This document shows, in pieces, positions 1 through 7,452 of a DNA stretch of 29,682 nt. The notes under the pieces are model-generated. The model was not told the DNA's origin, made no database searches, and was given only the letters and a program-made list of their open reading frames with translations. The first letter of the stretch is position 1. Each line of letters opens with the position of its first letter. The DNA is from Flavobacteriaceae bacterium (GTDB lineage: Bacteria > Bacteroidota > Bacteroidia > Flavobacteriales > Flavobacteriaceae): assembly GCA_947472705.1 (NCBI GenBank), contig CANJDA010000009.1, positions 1-29,682 on the forward strand, in the 5' to 3' direction. The translations under genes were made by a program, and so were the position numbers.

Positions 1-397
1 CTTGTATACCCATAGAACCAAAAGCCCATTCCATATCGTCTAATTGTTCAAAACGAGATGCTTCGGGAAGAAAGTTCCCATTGCATATTTGGCGAGCTAA
101 GGTTTGATTTTTGCCTTGAAGAAATTCGATTACAACATCAATCGTTTTAATATAATGCTCTTGAAGTAGATTAATTCTTTTAGCATTTTCGGAAGATTGC
201 CCTAAGTTTGAATCAGAAGTAAGAAACAAATCTGTTAAACCTTGCTTTGAAAATAATTTTAAAATTACTTCAATTCCTAAATCCATTTGAAAACATGAAA
301 TGTTTTTAGTATTCAAAAAACCTTTCAAGTAAGCCGTCGCAGGATAAGGCGTATTGAGTTGGGTGAAGGGTGGCGTTATAAGAAGGAGGTCTTTCAT
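1..397 (-). CDS. B12-binding-type radical SAM protein, N-terminal part (cut by window edge)
   Basis: Only the first 132 codons lie in the window; the gene runs off the left edge. The protein begins MKDLLLITPPFTQLNTPYPA, the usual opening of the cobalamin-binding-like domain of flavobacterial radical SAM proteins: a hydrophobic strand, a PPF turn, then 'PYPATAYLKGFL'. The CxxxCxxC cluster motif of the radical SAM core would lie downstream and is not visible, so the family call rests on N-terminal resemblance alone. The ATG at 397 lies 18 bases after the stop of the DUF4369 lipoprotein gene, so the two are probably cotranscribed. Substrate and reaction cannot be told from this part. Confidence 0.7.
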   Translation of the reverse strand, partial: MKDLLLITPPFTQLNTPYPATAYLKGFLNTKNISCFQMDLGIEVILKLFSKQGLTDLFLTSDSNLGQSSENAKRINLLQEHYIKTIDVVIEFLQGKNQTLARQICNGNFLPEASRFEQLDDMEWAFGSMGIQ

Positions 398-415
398 TGG
401 TATAACAAAAGTACT

Positions 416-1129
416 TTATTTCTCTGCCCTTTTTCTTTTAGTAATAAAATCGTTTAGTTTTTTGCCATAAAGTGATTTAGAAACCTTAGGAGACAATGAT
501 TTTTGGATAGTATCTAGATACTTCAAATTTATGTCGTAAATCTCGGCAAGTGCCACATAAGGAGCCACTTCATAATTAGCATTATTAACTGCAAAATTAG
601 TAGTATAAAGGTATTTCTTTTTTAAAATATTTTTTTGTTCCTCTTCTAATTTGGTTATTTCCTCAGTTTTATTGGCTTTAAAGGCTGTAAATTTTTTCTG
701 AATTAGTTCTAAATCTTGATCTGTATAGCGTGACACCACTTTTCGGTATTCATCATATAACTCTTGGTTTTTAGAACCTGTGATTTTGGCATCTGCAGTA
801 AAAAAATCAAGTGAAGTTTCGAGGTTCATATTGCCTTTTTCGGCAAAAAAACAAATATTGTTATCTAGCGAATTGGATACACCTCGATCCAAAAACAAAT
901 AAAGCATTTCTGGTGATTTCAAATCAAACTCGGTCTTAAAATGGGAATCACCATTAATATTAATCGTATCAATGGCTACCAAAGTTGTGTCTTTTATTCT
1001 TTGAATGTATAAGGTTCCTTTTTTTAATCCTTTAATATTACCAGTTAAAACAAAGTCTTTGGTTTCTTTTTTCTCGGAACAAGAAACTAAAACAATAAGT
1101 GATATTAAGACTACTAAGGATTTATGCAT
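416..1129 (-). CDS. DUF4369-type lipoprotein
   Basis: 237-residue predicted lipoprotein. The N-terminus has a basic start, a short hydrophobic stretch and a lipobox ending in cysteine (LIVLVSC, Cys near residue 17), followed by a charged linker. Residues about 25-120 ('FVLTGNIKGLKKGTLYIQR', then an 'IDTININGDSHF' strand) match the DUF4369 beta domain, which in Bacteroidota usually sits in front of a thioredoxin-like TlpA/ResA domain. Here that domain is absent: the rest is a charged, probably helical region with no CxxC. The frame extends upstream to 1213, but the ATG at 1129 is chosen because it places the signal sequence at the N-terminus and leaves the upstream terminator at 1192-1224 outside the gene. 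Function unknown; probably attached to a membrane in the periplasm. Confidence 0.75.
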   Translation of the reverse strand: MHKSLVVLISLIVLVSCSEKKETKDFVLTGNIKGLKKGTLYIQRIKDTTLVAIDTININGDSHFKTEFDLKSPEMLYLFLDRGVSNSLDNNICFFAEKGNMNLETSLDFFTADAKITGSKNQELYDEYRKVVSRYTDQDLELIQKKFTAFKANKTEEITKLEEEQKNILKKKYLYTTNFAVNNANYEVAPYVALAEIYDINLKYLDTIQKSLSPKVSKSLYGKKLNDFITKRKRAEK

Positions 1130-1191
1130 GATTTTAAATTTTAACTTCGTTCTATTCAACTTAAAAGTATCAAGTGACAATAATACTAAAA

Positions 1192-1224
1192 AAATCCCCA
1201 ATCTGTTGACCAAATTGAGGATTT
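1192..1224 (-). terminator. Rho-independent terminator of the M61 peptidase gene
   Basis: A 14-pair stem (1192-1205 with 1211-1224, two G-T wobbles on the transcribed strand) closes a 5-base loop. On the minus strand it is followed by a run of T. It lies 21 bases past the stop of the M61 peptidase gene and separates that gene from the DUF4369 gene. Confidence 0.8.
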
Positions 1225-1244
1225 AAAATTTATGTTTGAATGGT

Positions 1245-3107
1245 TTATCCTTTTAACCAAGCGGCATTTAATTTCTCTTTCGAAGTGTCTGTCATTTTGT
1301 AACCTTCTACTTCCATTACTGATAATTTTACTTTGCCATTAATGATTTGCTCAGTCCCAGATCTTTTTATTTTAACGCTAATGGCATCATCCGCTTTCCA
1401 ATTTTGACTTTCCATAATCATCTCATAGATATTGTCTAAATTATAAGGCTTATCGTTAATTGCTAAAATTGTATCACCTCCCTTTAACCCTAGAGTATTC
1501 ATAAAATCATTCAATTCGGTCTCTGGCAATACTACAATCTCTTTAGTGGTTGGATTAATTGTTATATAAGGTGTTGATTGGTCTTTCAAAAACGGATTTC
1601 CTGGAACCTCAACCTTAGCTTTGACTACTCCCATTTTGGCAAAATAAACCTCATAAGGAATTGGAGTTTTACCAGCAACATAGGTATTTAGAAACTCGCC
1701 AACTTCTGGATAAGTCAATGCCGTAATTTTAGCAAAAAGTTCGTCATCGTTAAATGGCGTACTAGGGCCGTATTCTTTGGATAGTTTTTTCATTAAATCT
1801 AAAATACCTCTTTCTCCATTGCTCTTTTCACGAATGATAATATCGATACACATTCCGATTAAGGCTCCTTTTTCATATACATTTAGATATTGTTCTTTAT
1901 ATGGAGAAACTAAAACATTAGCGCTCATTTCTGTAAATGGCATGGTGTCGTTTAAACTTTCAGAATTAGAAATCTTTCCAGCCATTCTTTGGTAGAATTC
2001 ATCGGCTTCAATTAATCCTTGATTGATTTGGAATAAATTAGCAAAATACTCAGTACAACCTTCATACATCCATAGATGTTTAGACATCTTTGGTGCATTG
2101 TAGTCAAAATATTGTATCTCTTTAGAATGAATGCTTAATGGAGTAACCGTATGAAAAAACTCGTGTGACACTACATCTTTTATTTGTTCACCAAGAGCAT
2201 CTACTGGCATGGCTTCAGGGAAACAAACGGTGGTAGAAGTATGATGTTCTAAAGCTCCGAATCCTTTAGCATCCGATTTTTCCATATCAGACAAATACAA
2301 TAAAACTGTATATCTTTTATTGGAATTAATTGAACCTAAAAATGCTTTTTGAGCTCGCATAGTTTTTTCTAAATAAGGTAACAAGGTTTTTGCCGTATGG
2401 GTTCCGTTTGGTGAATAAACACTAAACAAAATTTCCATACCATCAACGTTAAAAGTTTCATAATCAGGTTTGGAATACATAATTGGATTATCCACTAAAT
2501 CAAAATAGCGGGTAGTAACAAAATTATCTACAGTATCACTTTTATTATTGTCAATCATAGATGTTGCCCCAAAAAGCGTTGCAGGATGATTAACTGTTAC
2601 GTTGTAATTAACCTCTTTTTTGTTGTCAAAATAACCCACAAAACAGTGATTATTTAGCATGAAATTTTTTCCTTCCAGAATATTATTTCCAGCTGGTGAA
2701 AAAATATCATCTTTCCCAAATCCGGTTCCTTTTTCTGAATCGTAAGTATCATTAACCCAATAGGTAACTTTTTCCAGCGTCTTAGCGTTTGCGATTTTCC
2801 ACGAATTATCATCTGTTTTTGAAGTATTTAATTCTTTACCGCTTTTGTCAAATGCTTTGAAGTCATCCACCAATTTACCATAATTATCAGATGAATAAGT
2901 ACCCGGTACTGTTTTAGGTATATGGAATACAATTTCATTTGTGGAAAGTTTTGGTGGCATAATAGTCACCATTACTTTATCATCTTTAACCTGATTTAAA
3001 TCAATAGCTACTTTTACCTCCTCTGTTATTGGAGTTTTTTTCTGAGCCGTTGCATTAAAACTGAAAATAGATAAAGCAAAAAAGGCACTAAGAATTAGTT
3101 TTTTCAT
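1245..3107 (-). CDS. M61 family metallopeptidase with C-terminal PDZ domain
   Basis: 620-residue secreted zinc peptidase of the glycyl aminopeptidase family M61. A signal peptide ends near residue 22 (Ala-Gln). An N-terminal beta domain (about 25-200) precedes the catalytic domain with HEFFH at residues 315-319 (two zinc ligands and the catalytic Glu) and a second conserved block 'LWMYEGCTEYFA' around 345-356, whose Glu-349 is the expected third ligand. A PDZ domain lies near residues 535-600 ('LNTLGLKGGDTILAIND'-like segment). This architecture is usual for M61. The ATG at 3107 is chosen over an upstream one at 3152 because it starts the signal peptide directly. The gene stands alone between two terminators. 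A TACCTTTG element at 3140-3147 on the minus strand could be its promoter -7 box, but the -33 element is poor. Confidence 0.92.
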   Translation of the reverse strand: MKKLILSAFFALSIFSFNATAQKKTPITEEVKVAIDLNQVKDDKVMVTIMPPKLSTNEIVFHIPKTVPGTYSSDNYGKLVDDFKAFDKSGKELNTSKTDDNSWKIANAKTLEKVTYWVNDTYDSEKGTGFGKDDIFSPAGNNILEGKNFMLNNHCFVGYFDNKKEVNYNVTVNHPATLFGATSMIDNNKSDTVDNFVTTRYFDLVDNPIMYSKPDYETFNVDGMEILFSVYSPNGTHTAKTLLPYLEKTMRAQKAFLGSINSNKRYTVLLYLSDMEKSDAKGFGALEHHTSTTVCFPEAMPVDALGEQIKDVVSHEFFHTVTPLSIHSKEIQYFDYNAPKMSKHLWMYEGCTEYFANLFQINQGLIEADEFYQRMAGKISNSESLNDTMPFTEMSANVLVSPYKEQYLNVYEKGALIGMCIDIIIREKSNGERGILDLMKKLSKEYGPSTPFNDDELFAKITALTYPEVGEFLNTYVAGKTPIPYEVYFAKMGVVKAKVEVPGNPFLKDQSTPYITINPTTKEIVVLPETELNDFMNTLGLKGGDTILAINDKPYNLDNIYEMIMESQNWKADDAISVKIKRSGTEQIINGKVKLSVMEVEGYKMTDTSKEKLNAAWLKG

Positions 3108-3205
3108 TTCTAAAAAGTTTAATTTTTCAAATAAGTCAACAAAGGTAACCATTAGTTACATTTACCATCTGATTTTTAGAATTGATTAACTATAGAAAAT
3201 AAAAA

Positions 3206-3226
3206 AACTCTTGCTAAGCAAGAGTT
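3206..3226 (-). terminator. Rho-independent terminator after the DUF2805 gene
   Basis: Nine-pair stem (AACTCTTGC with GCAAGAGTT) around a 3-base loop, followed on the minus strand by seven T residues and a further T-rich stretch. It lies just after the stop at 3231. Confidence 0.85.
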
Positions 3227-3230
3227 CATT

Positions 3231-3506
3231 TTAGTCAAATTTATTTTTGATATAGTATTTACTGTCTAATTCATCATCGAAATCATCAATAATTGGTTTT
3301 GGTTTTGGTTTGCTCCCAGTAGCTTTCTTTTTCCAAAGCTCAAAATTATCTTTAGATAATCGTTTGCGCATTAATTCGGTAACTTCATTTTCTGTAAGTC
3401 CAAACTCTTCTTTCAATACTTCAAAAGGTTTTCGCTCTTCTTGAGCCATGCTGACAACTCTTTCTATTTGTTCGTTGTCAAGTTCTGCTAGCTTACTTTT
3501 TTTCAT
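3231..3506 (-). CDS. TIGR03643/DUF2805 family small protein
   Basis: 91-residue protein. The first two thirds are a compact helical domain ('LDNEQIERVVSMAQEERKPF', then 'FGLTENEVTELMRKRL') that resembles a helix-turn-helix; the rest is a Lys/Pro linker and an acidic, aromatic tail. The pattern matches the conserved family TIGR03643 (DUF2805), which has no established function. The fold hints at nucleic-acid binding, but that is inference. It is monocistronic: a terminator follows directly and the upstream neighbour ends more than 100 bases away. Confidence 0.8.
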   Translation of the reverse strand: MKKSKLAELDNEQIERVVSMAQEERKPFEVLKEEFGLTENEVTELMRKRLSKDNFELWKKKATGSKPKPKPIIDDFDDELDSKYYIKNKFD

Positions 3507-3614
3507 TTCTGTAAAAGCATTTTTAATAAATAGATTTCAACTGATTGATTCGTATTTCAATATTAATAAAAAAAATAATTAGTTCCCAAATTGAAATCTA
3601 TATTTTTTTAAAAC

Positions 3615-4439
3615 TTAAGAATTGGGTGATCGATATTTCTGAAACGGAATGGACAATAAATTTCCTAATCGACTGTTTTCTTCTGGTTTCATATGGGTAT
3701 CAACACCATACAGCAATTGACTTTTTTCCAGTGTTTTAAATGTCCCGAAAAGCCTATCCCAAACTGAAAATATATTGCCATAATTACTATCCGTATAGGG
3801 CAAAACGTAATGATGATGCACCTTGTGCATATCGGGGGAAACTATAAAATAACTTAAGAAAGTATCCATCTTTTTGGGCAAAACAATATTCGCATGATTA
3901 AATTGTGTGGCTACTATAGATAATGTTTGATACAAAAAAACCAGCCACATCGGAGTTCCAATAATCAAAACTCCAAATGCAGTAAAAATAAAACGCAATA
4001 CACTTTCGCCAGGATGATGCCTATTTGCCGAAGTGGTATCAATATAAATATCCGTATGATGTATCAAATGAAAACGCCAAAGGAATCGGACTTTGTGCTC
4101 TATTAAGTGAACCAAATAAGCTCCTATTAAATCCATTAATAACAACCCAACAATCATAAAAAGCCATGGATTCATACTTGGTAACCAATATAAAATGCCA
4201 AAATGATTTTCATTTGTCCAATTGGCAGCAAATAATAAAATCAAAGCCAAACAAAAGTTGACAATCATGGTTGTAACCGTAAAAAAAAAATTGATTCTAG
4301 CATGTTCCCATTTATTGTAACCAAATTTTATAAACGGAACAGCAGTTTCAATTAACCAAAAAAAGGTAATGCCGCCCGCTAATATTAAAGCTCTATGAGA
4401 AGAAGGTATCGTTGAAAAATAGTGAATGATTTCATCCAT
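3615..4439 (-). CDS. Sterol desaturase / fatty acid hydroxylase family membrane protein
   Basis: 274-residue integral membrane di-iron enzyme. Membrane segments lie near residues 16-36, 50-72, 90-110 and 150-178. The histidine clusters of the family are present in order: HLIEH (111-115), HLIHH (124-128), RHH (140-142), H182 and HKVHHH (205-210). The family hydroxylates or desaturates lipid chains; the substrate here is unknown. The start is the ATG at 4439. An in-frame ATG at 4550 would add 37 residues without membrane character that overlap alkB in another frame, so it is rejected. The gene starts 35 bases after the alkB stop and may be cotranscribed, although a TATATTTG box at 4457-4464 (minus) could give it its own transcript. 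Confidence 0.88.
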   Translation of the reverse strand: MDEIIHYFSTIPSSHRALILAGGITFFWLIETAVPFIKFGYNKWEHARINFFFTVTTMIVNFCLALILLFAANWTNENHFGILYWLPSMNPWLFMIVGLLLMDLIGAYLVHLIEHKVRFLWRFHLIHHTDIYIDTTSANRHHPGESVLRFIFTAFGVLIIGTPMWLVFLYQTLSIVATQFNHANIVLPKKMDTFLSYFIVSPDMHKVHHHYVLPYTDSNYGNIFSVWDRLFGTFKTLEKSQLLYGVDTHMKPEENSRLGNLLSIPFQKYRSPNS

Positions 4440-4474
4440 AACAATTAATTTTATTTCAAATATACTGAAACAAA

Positions 4475-5077
4475 CTATTTGATTATTCGGAAGGTCAGAT
4501 TTATTCTGGAACCAATAGGTTTCGTTGTTTTCGGGATTTGGTGTTTCCAAAAATGCTGTGTAGCACCCTTCATAATCAACAAACTTCCATGTTCGAGGTT
4601 AATTTTGAGTTTCTGTTCTTTAATAATATTATGTTGCAAATGAAAAGCTCGTTCGGCGCCAAAACTAACTGAGGCAATCACCGGATTTCTTCCTAATTCT
4701 TTTTCGTTATCAGCATGCCAACCATTACTATCTTTTCCATCTCGGTAATAGTTCAACAATACAGTAGTGAAATTTTCTGAGCAAATATCTTCGATTTCAT
4801 TTTTAATAAACATCAGCATCGGTTTCCAATGATGGGGTTGCATCACAATATTTGAATAATTATAAGGCTTTCCTTCATTGCCAAAAAGTGCTGTCAATCG
4901 TGGTTGAAGATGGGTTTTACCATAGACAGTTATTTTGTCTTGTTGCCAAGGAATCTCTGTTTTTAATTTCTCAAAAAGTTCAATTGCTCGTTGACTATTA
5001 AAAAAATTAGGATAGTATTCAATCTCTGCATTTGGGAGATTAAAGTCTGTTTTTTCTTTGGGGAAAAGTAAGTTCAT
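4475..5077 (-). CDS. alkB: AlkB-like 2-oxoglutarate/Fe(II)-dependent dioxygenase
   Basis: 200-residue dioxygenase of the AlkB family, which removes alkyl groups from 1-methyladenine and 3-methylcytosine in nucleic acids. Iron ligands are visible as H121-x-D123 ('NGWHADNEKE') and H179 ('HFWKHQIPK'); the 2-oxoglutarate motif RxNxTxR is RINLTFR at 191-197. 'QPRLTALFG' (58-66) is the nucleotide-recognition-lid region. Length fits bacterial AlkB2/3-like proteins. The ATG at 5077 is preferred; an in-frame ATG at 5128 lies beyond the aqpZ terminator hairpin and would add a hydrophobic leader not expected in this family. Repair of methylated DNA or RNA is inferred from the family. Confidence 0.9.
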   Translation of the reverse strand: MNLLFPKEKTDFNLPNAEIEYYPNFFNSQRAIELFEKLKTEIPWQQDKITVYGKTHLQPRLTALFGNEGKPYNYSNIVMQPHHWKPMLMFIKNEIEDICSENFTTVLLNYYRDGKDSNGWHADNEKELGRNPVIASVSFGAERAFHLQHNIIKEQKLKINLEHGSLLIMKGATQHFWKHQIPKTTKPIGSRINLTFRIIK

Positions 5078-5089
5078 TAAACAAAAATA

Positions 5090-5125
5090 AAGAGAAAAGA
5101 ATAAAACGTTCCACTCTTTTCTCTT
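5090..5125 (-). terminator. Terminator between aqpZ and alkB
   Basis: Perfect 11-pair stem (5090-5100 with 5115-5125) around a 14-base loop. On the minus strand it is followed by TATTTTTGTTT. It sits between the aqpZ stop and the alkB start, which supports ending aqpZ transcription here and the shorter alkB start. Confidence 0.7.
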
Positions 5126-5143
5126 CATAAAAGTATTTGTTTT

Positions 5144-5848
5144 TTATAATGTATCCTTATTGTCTAACAAAAGTTTATATATGATTCCACCAATTAAAGC
5201 TCCTGCGATTGGAGCAACCCAAAACAACCAAAGCTGTGACAAAGGTTCTCCTTGTGCAAATAATGCTTGTGCCGTTGAACGTGCTGGATTTACAGAAGTA
5301 TTTGTAATTGGAATACTAATTAAGTGTATTAAAGTCAAGGCCAAACCTATAGCTACACCAGCAAATTTTCCATTAGCCATTTTATCAGTAGCTCCAATTA
5401 TAATAATTAAAAAAAACATTGTTAAAACAAATTCAGCTACAAAAGCAGATGTCATTGAATAGCCATCGGGAGAAAAAGCACCAAAACCATTAGTAGCAAA
5501 AGCTCCTGCTTTAGTATTGTCGATAATCACCCCTTTTCCAGATAAAATGTAAAGTAGTGTTCCAGCTGCTATTATTCCGCCCAAACATTGCGAAAGTATA
5601 TAAGGAATCAAATCTTTGGCCGGAAACCTACCACTAGCCCAAAGTCCGATAGAAACTGCTGGATTAAAATGACCTCCTGATATGTGTCCTACAGCATATG
5701 CCATAGTCAAAACTGTTAATCCAAAAGCTAAAGAAACTCCAACAAATCCGATTCCTAAGTTAGGAATTCCAGCTGCAAACAATGCACTACCACAGCCACC
5801 AAAAACGAGCCAGTAAGTGCCAAAAAATTCTGCAAATAATTTTCTCAT
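5144..5848 (-). CDS. aqpZ: Aquaporin Z-type water channel
   Basis: 234-residue MIP-family channel with six membrane segments and both pore loops: GGHFNPAVSIG (NPA at 62-64) and NTSVNPARS (NPA at 187-189). The residues that set the selectivity filter in E. coli AqpZ (Phe, His, Thr, Arg) correspond to F42, H175, T184 and R190, so a water-selective pore is expected rather than a glycerol channel. Length equals E. coli AqpZ (231). The gene has its own 5' region containing a short palindrome at 5865-5878 and ends in a hairpin terminator, so it is probably monocistronic. Location: inner membrane. Confidence 0.95.
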   Translation of the reverse strand: MRKLFAEFFGTYWLVFGGCGSALFAAGIPNLGIGFVGVSLAFGLTVLTMAYAVGHISGGHFNPAVSIGLWASGRFPAKDLIPYILSQCLGGIIAAGTLLYILSGKGVIIDNTKAGAFATNGFGAFSPDGYSMTSAFVAEFVLTMFFLIIIIGATDKMANGKFAGVAIGLALTLIHLISIPITNTSVNPARSTAQALFAQGEPLSQLWLFWVAPIAGALIGGIIYKLLLDNKDTL

Positions 5849-5961
5849 AAGTTTTGTTTTAATTCATGTTTACACATGATTGGTTAATATATTAAATTTA
5901 GAGAAAAATTATCTTGGGATATTTTAGCTTTCACAAACTTATTAACAGTGAGAAGGTTATG

Positions 5962-6873
5962 TTATTTTTTTTTAAAGTTAATATTCATAACCACAATGGC
6001 TAGAATTATCAACATTATTCCAATCCATTGTGAGAAAATTACATTTTCATCAAGAATAAAAAAAGCCATTGTTACAGATACAGGCAATTCGAGTGAGGAA
6101 ACTATACTCCCTAAACCTATTCCAGTTAATGGAAAGCCAGCATTTAATAACATTGGTGGAATAACAGTGCCAAATAGCGCAATTATTATTCCCCATTTAA
6201 AAAAAATATCAAAATTAAATGGTGTATGCTGCGTAAGTAATGCAAAAATAAAAACGATTACCGCACCACCTAAAAGCATATATAAGCTTCGTTGAGCAGA
6301 AGAAATTGAAGTAGCTACTTTATTGGCAGCATACATTGTCGTAGTAAAAGATGCTGCTGCTAATAGCCCTAAAACAACACCTTCCCAATTAAGTTCAATC
6401 TTGTTATAAAAAAGGTTTGTTGCCAATACTGTTCCTAATAGAACAATAAATACTGAAACTATTTTAATTTTTGAAGGGGATTTTTTCTCTAAAAACATTT
6501 CTAATAAAACTCCCATCCAAACTGTTTGCATTAGCAATACTATTCCTATTGAGACTGGGATATATTTAACTGCTAAGTAATAAAAAATGCTCGTTAATCC
6601 TGTAGAAGTCCCAACTATCATTAACTTCTTAATATCTGTTACCGATGGTTTCACTAGCACTTCCTTACTGAATTTAGATTGGAAAATATTAATTAGTCCA
6701 ATGATCAAAATTCCTATAATAAATTGAGCAGTTATCACTTCAGCTGGAGTATAATGAAGTCCTTGCGAACTTATATCAGCATATGCTAATTTTACAAAAG
6801 TAGCTAGCATGCCATAGCTTGTAGCTCCTAATCCAACAAGAAAAACTCCTTTCAATACTTTATTTCCAAACAT
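5962..6873 (-). CDS. EamA/DMT-family transporter
   Basis: 303-residue membrane protein with ten predicted membrane segments in two repeated halves, as in the EamA (drug/metabolite) superfamily. The second half starts near residue 155 and includes 'GVVLGLLAAASFTTTMYAAN', a typical start of the second EamA unit. The substrate cannot be told. The ATG at 6873 is chosen; the frame runs further upstream to 6954, but that part overlaps the promoter (6897-6925) and the tRNA terminator. Monocistronic by context. Confidence 0.85.
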   Translation of the reverse strand: MFGNKVLKGVFLVGLGATSYGMLATFVKLAYADISSQGLHYTPAEVITAQFIIGILIIGLINIFQSKFSKEVLVKPSVTDIKKLMIVGTSTGLTSIFYYLAVKYIPVSIGIVLLMQTVWMGVLLEMFLEKKSPSKIKIVSVFIVLLGTVLATNLFYNKIELNWEGVVLGLLAAASFTTTMYAANKVATSISSAQRSLYMLLGGAVIVFIFALLTQHTPFNFDIFFKWGIIIALFGTVIPPMLLNAGFPLTGIGLGSIVSSLELPVSVTMAFFILDENVIFSQWIGIMLIILAIVVMNINFKKK

Positions 6874-6896
6874 AATTTTCTTTTTTAAAAAGCGGA

Positions 6897-6925
6897 CAAA
6901 GATATAGAATAGAAACTGTTTACAA
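6897..6925 (-). promoter_or_regulatory. Bacteroidota-type promoter of the EamA gene
   Basis: On the minus strand TTG (6925-6923), 18 bases, then TATCTTTG (6904-6897). This fits the Bacteroidota consensus TTG-N17-19-TAnnTTTG and lies 24 bases upstream of the ATG at 6873. Confidence 0.7.
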
Positions 6926-6944
6926 AGAAGTAATTTAAAACAAA

Positions 6945-6970
6945 AAACCACCACTTAAAAGTGATGGTTT
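6945..6970 (-). terminator. Terminator of the tRNA-Thr gene
   Basis: Eleven-pair stem (6945-6955 with 6960-6970, one G-T wobble on the minus strand) and a 4-base loop, followed on the minus strand by TTTTTTG and more T. It begins 8 bases after the 3' end of the tRNA. Confidence 0.8.
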
Positions 6971-6977
6971 CGTATTG

Positions 6978-7051
6978 AGCCGGCGGAGGGACTCGAACCC
7001 ACGACCTGCTGATTACAAATCAGCTGCTCTAGCCAACTGAGCTACGCTGGC
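6978..7051 (-). tRNA. tRNA-Thr (anticodon UGU)
   Basis: 74-base cloverleaf on the minus strand. Acceptor GCCAGCG / CGCCGGC, D-arm GCTC...GAGC with loop AGTTGGCTA, anticodon stem GCTGA/TCAGC with loop TTTGTAA (anticodon TGT), a five-base variable loop, and a T-arm with TTCGAGT. Discriminator base U; CCA is not encoded. Two stem positions do not pair: A4-C69 in the acceptor and U50-U64 in the T-stem. It has its own promoter and terminator. Confidence 0.93.
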
Positions 7052-7066
7052 GTCTCAATGTGAGTG

Positions 7067-7096
7067 CAAATATAAAAGTGAATTTTAATTCTCCAA
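7067..7096 (-). promoter_or_regulatory. Promoter of tRNA-Thr
   Basis: On the minus strand TTG (7096-7094), 19 bases, TATATTTG (7074-7067). This matches the Bacteroidota -33/-7 consensus and would start transcription about 8-10 bases before the mature tRNA. Confidence 0.75.
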
Positions 7097-7129
7097 AATA
7101 TTTTTACACTTTTTTATTTTATTTTCTGC

Positions 7130-7396
7130 TTATAGAGCGTTGATTTTTTCAACCAATTGATTTGCAGTTTGTTCTAACTCTACGTTGATTTGTTTAAAAT
7201 GTGCTTTTTTATTCTCAACTTTCTTTGCATTTACTTTTGAAATCAAACCATCAAAAGACGAAATCGCTTCATCAATAATGGCATTGGTTTTATCAGAAGG
7301 CTTTCCTGAAGAAGTCATTTCATAAATGTAAACTGCTTCAATAATATCGCCTAAAACAAAATTGATATCTTTTTTTAAATTTTTAACACTTGGCAT
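7130..7396 (-). CDS. Small conserved helical protein of unknown function
   Basis: 88-residue soluble protein. It looks all-helical: 'NLKKDINFVLGDIIEAVYIY', a polar 'TSSGKPSDK' turn, a second helix 'NAIIDEAISSFDGLISKV' and a Lys-rich third helix ending 'LEQTANQLVEKINAL', suggesting a three-helix bundle. No cysteine, signal peptide or catalytic motif is visible. I recognise it only as the kind of small protein conserved in flavobacteria, not as a named family. It has a consensus promoter of its own (7423-7451) directly after manA, so it is transcribed apart from that operon. Confidence 0.75.
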   Translation of the reverse strand: MPSVKNLKKDINFVLGDIIEAVYIYEMTSSGKPSDKTNAIIDEAISSFDGLISKVNAKKVENKKAHFKQINVELEQTANQLVEKINAL

Positions 7397-7422
7397 TTTC
7401 TTTTATTTTTTAAAATTTAGTG

Positions 7423-7451
7423 CAAAACTACATTAAATCTTTAGAATACAA
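7423..7451 (-). promoter_or_regulatory. Promoter of the 88-residue protein gene
   Basis: On the minus strand TTG (7451-7449), 18 bases, TAGTTTTG (7430-7423). It fits TTG-N17-19-TAnnTTTG and lies 26 bases upstream of the ATG, starting one base after the manA stop codon. Confidence 0.7.
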
Positions 7452-7452
7452 A

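Noticed and set aside
1005..1226. Plus-strand open frame of 73 codons across the DUF4369 gene start
   Set aside because: It lies antisense to a lipoprotein gene and a terminator, has no recognisable domain and no promoter.
3545..3739. Plus-strand open frame of 64 codons near the end of the hydroxylase gene
   Set aside because: Mostly antisense to the hydroxylase coding region; composition is that of AT-rich non-coding sequence.
4440..4550. Longer N-terminus for the hydroxylase (ATG at 4550)
   Set aside because: The added residues overlap alkB in another frame and lack family resemblance; the ATG at 4439 fits better.
5160..5462. Plus-strand 100-codon frame inside aqpZ
   Set aside because: Mirror frame of a well-supported membrane protein gene; no family resemblance.
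5948..6295. Plus-strand 115-codon frame inside the EamA gene
   Set aside because: Antisense shadow of a hydrophobic protein gene.
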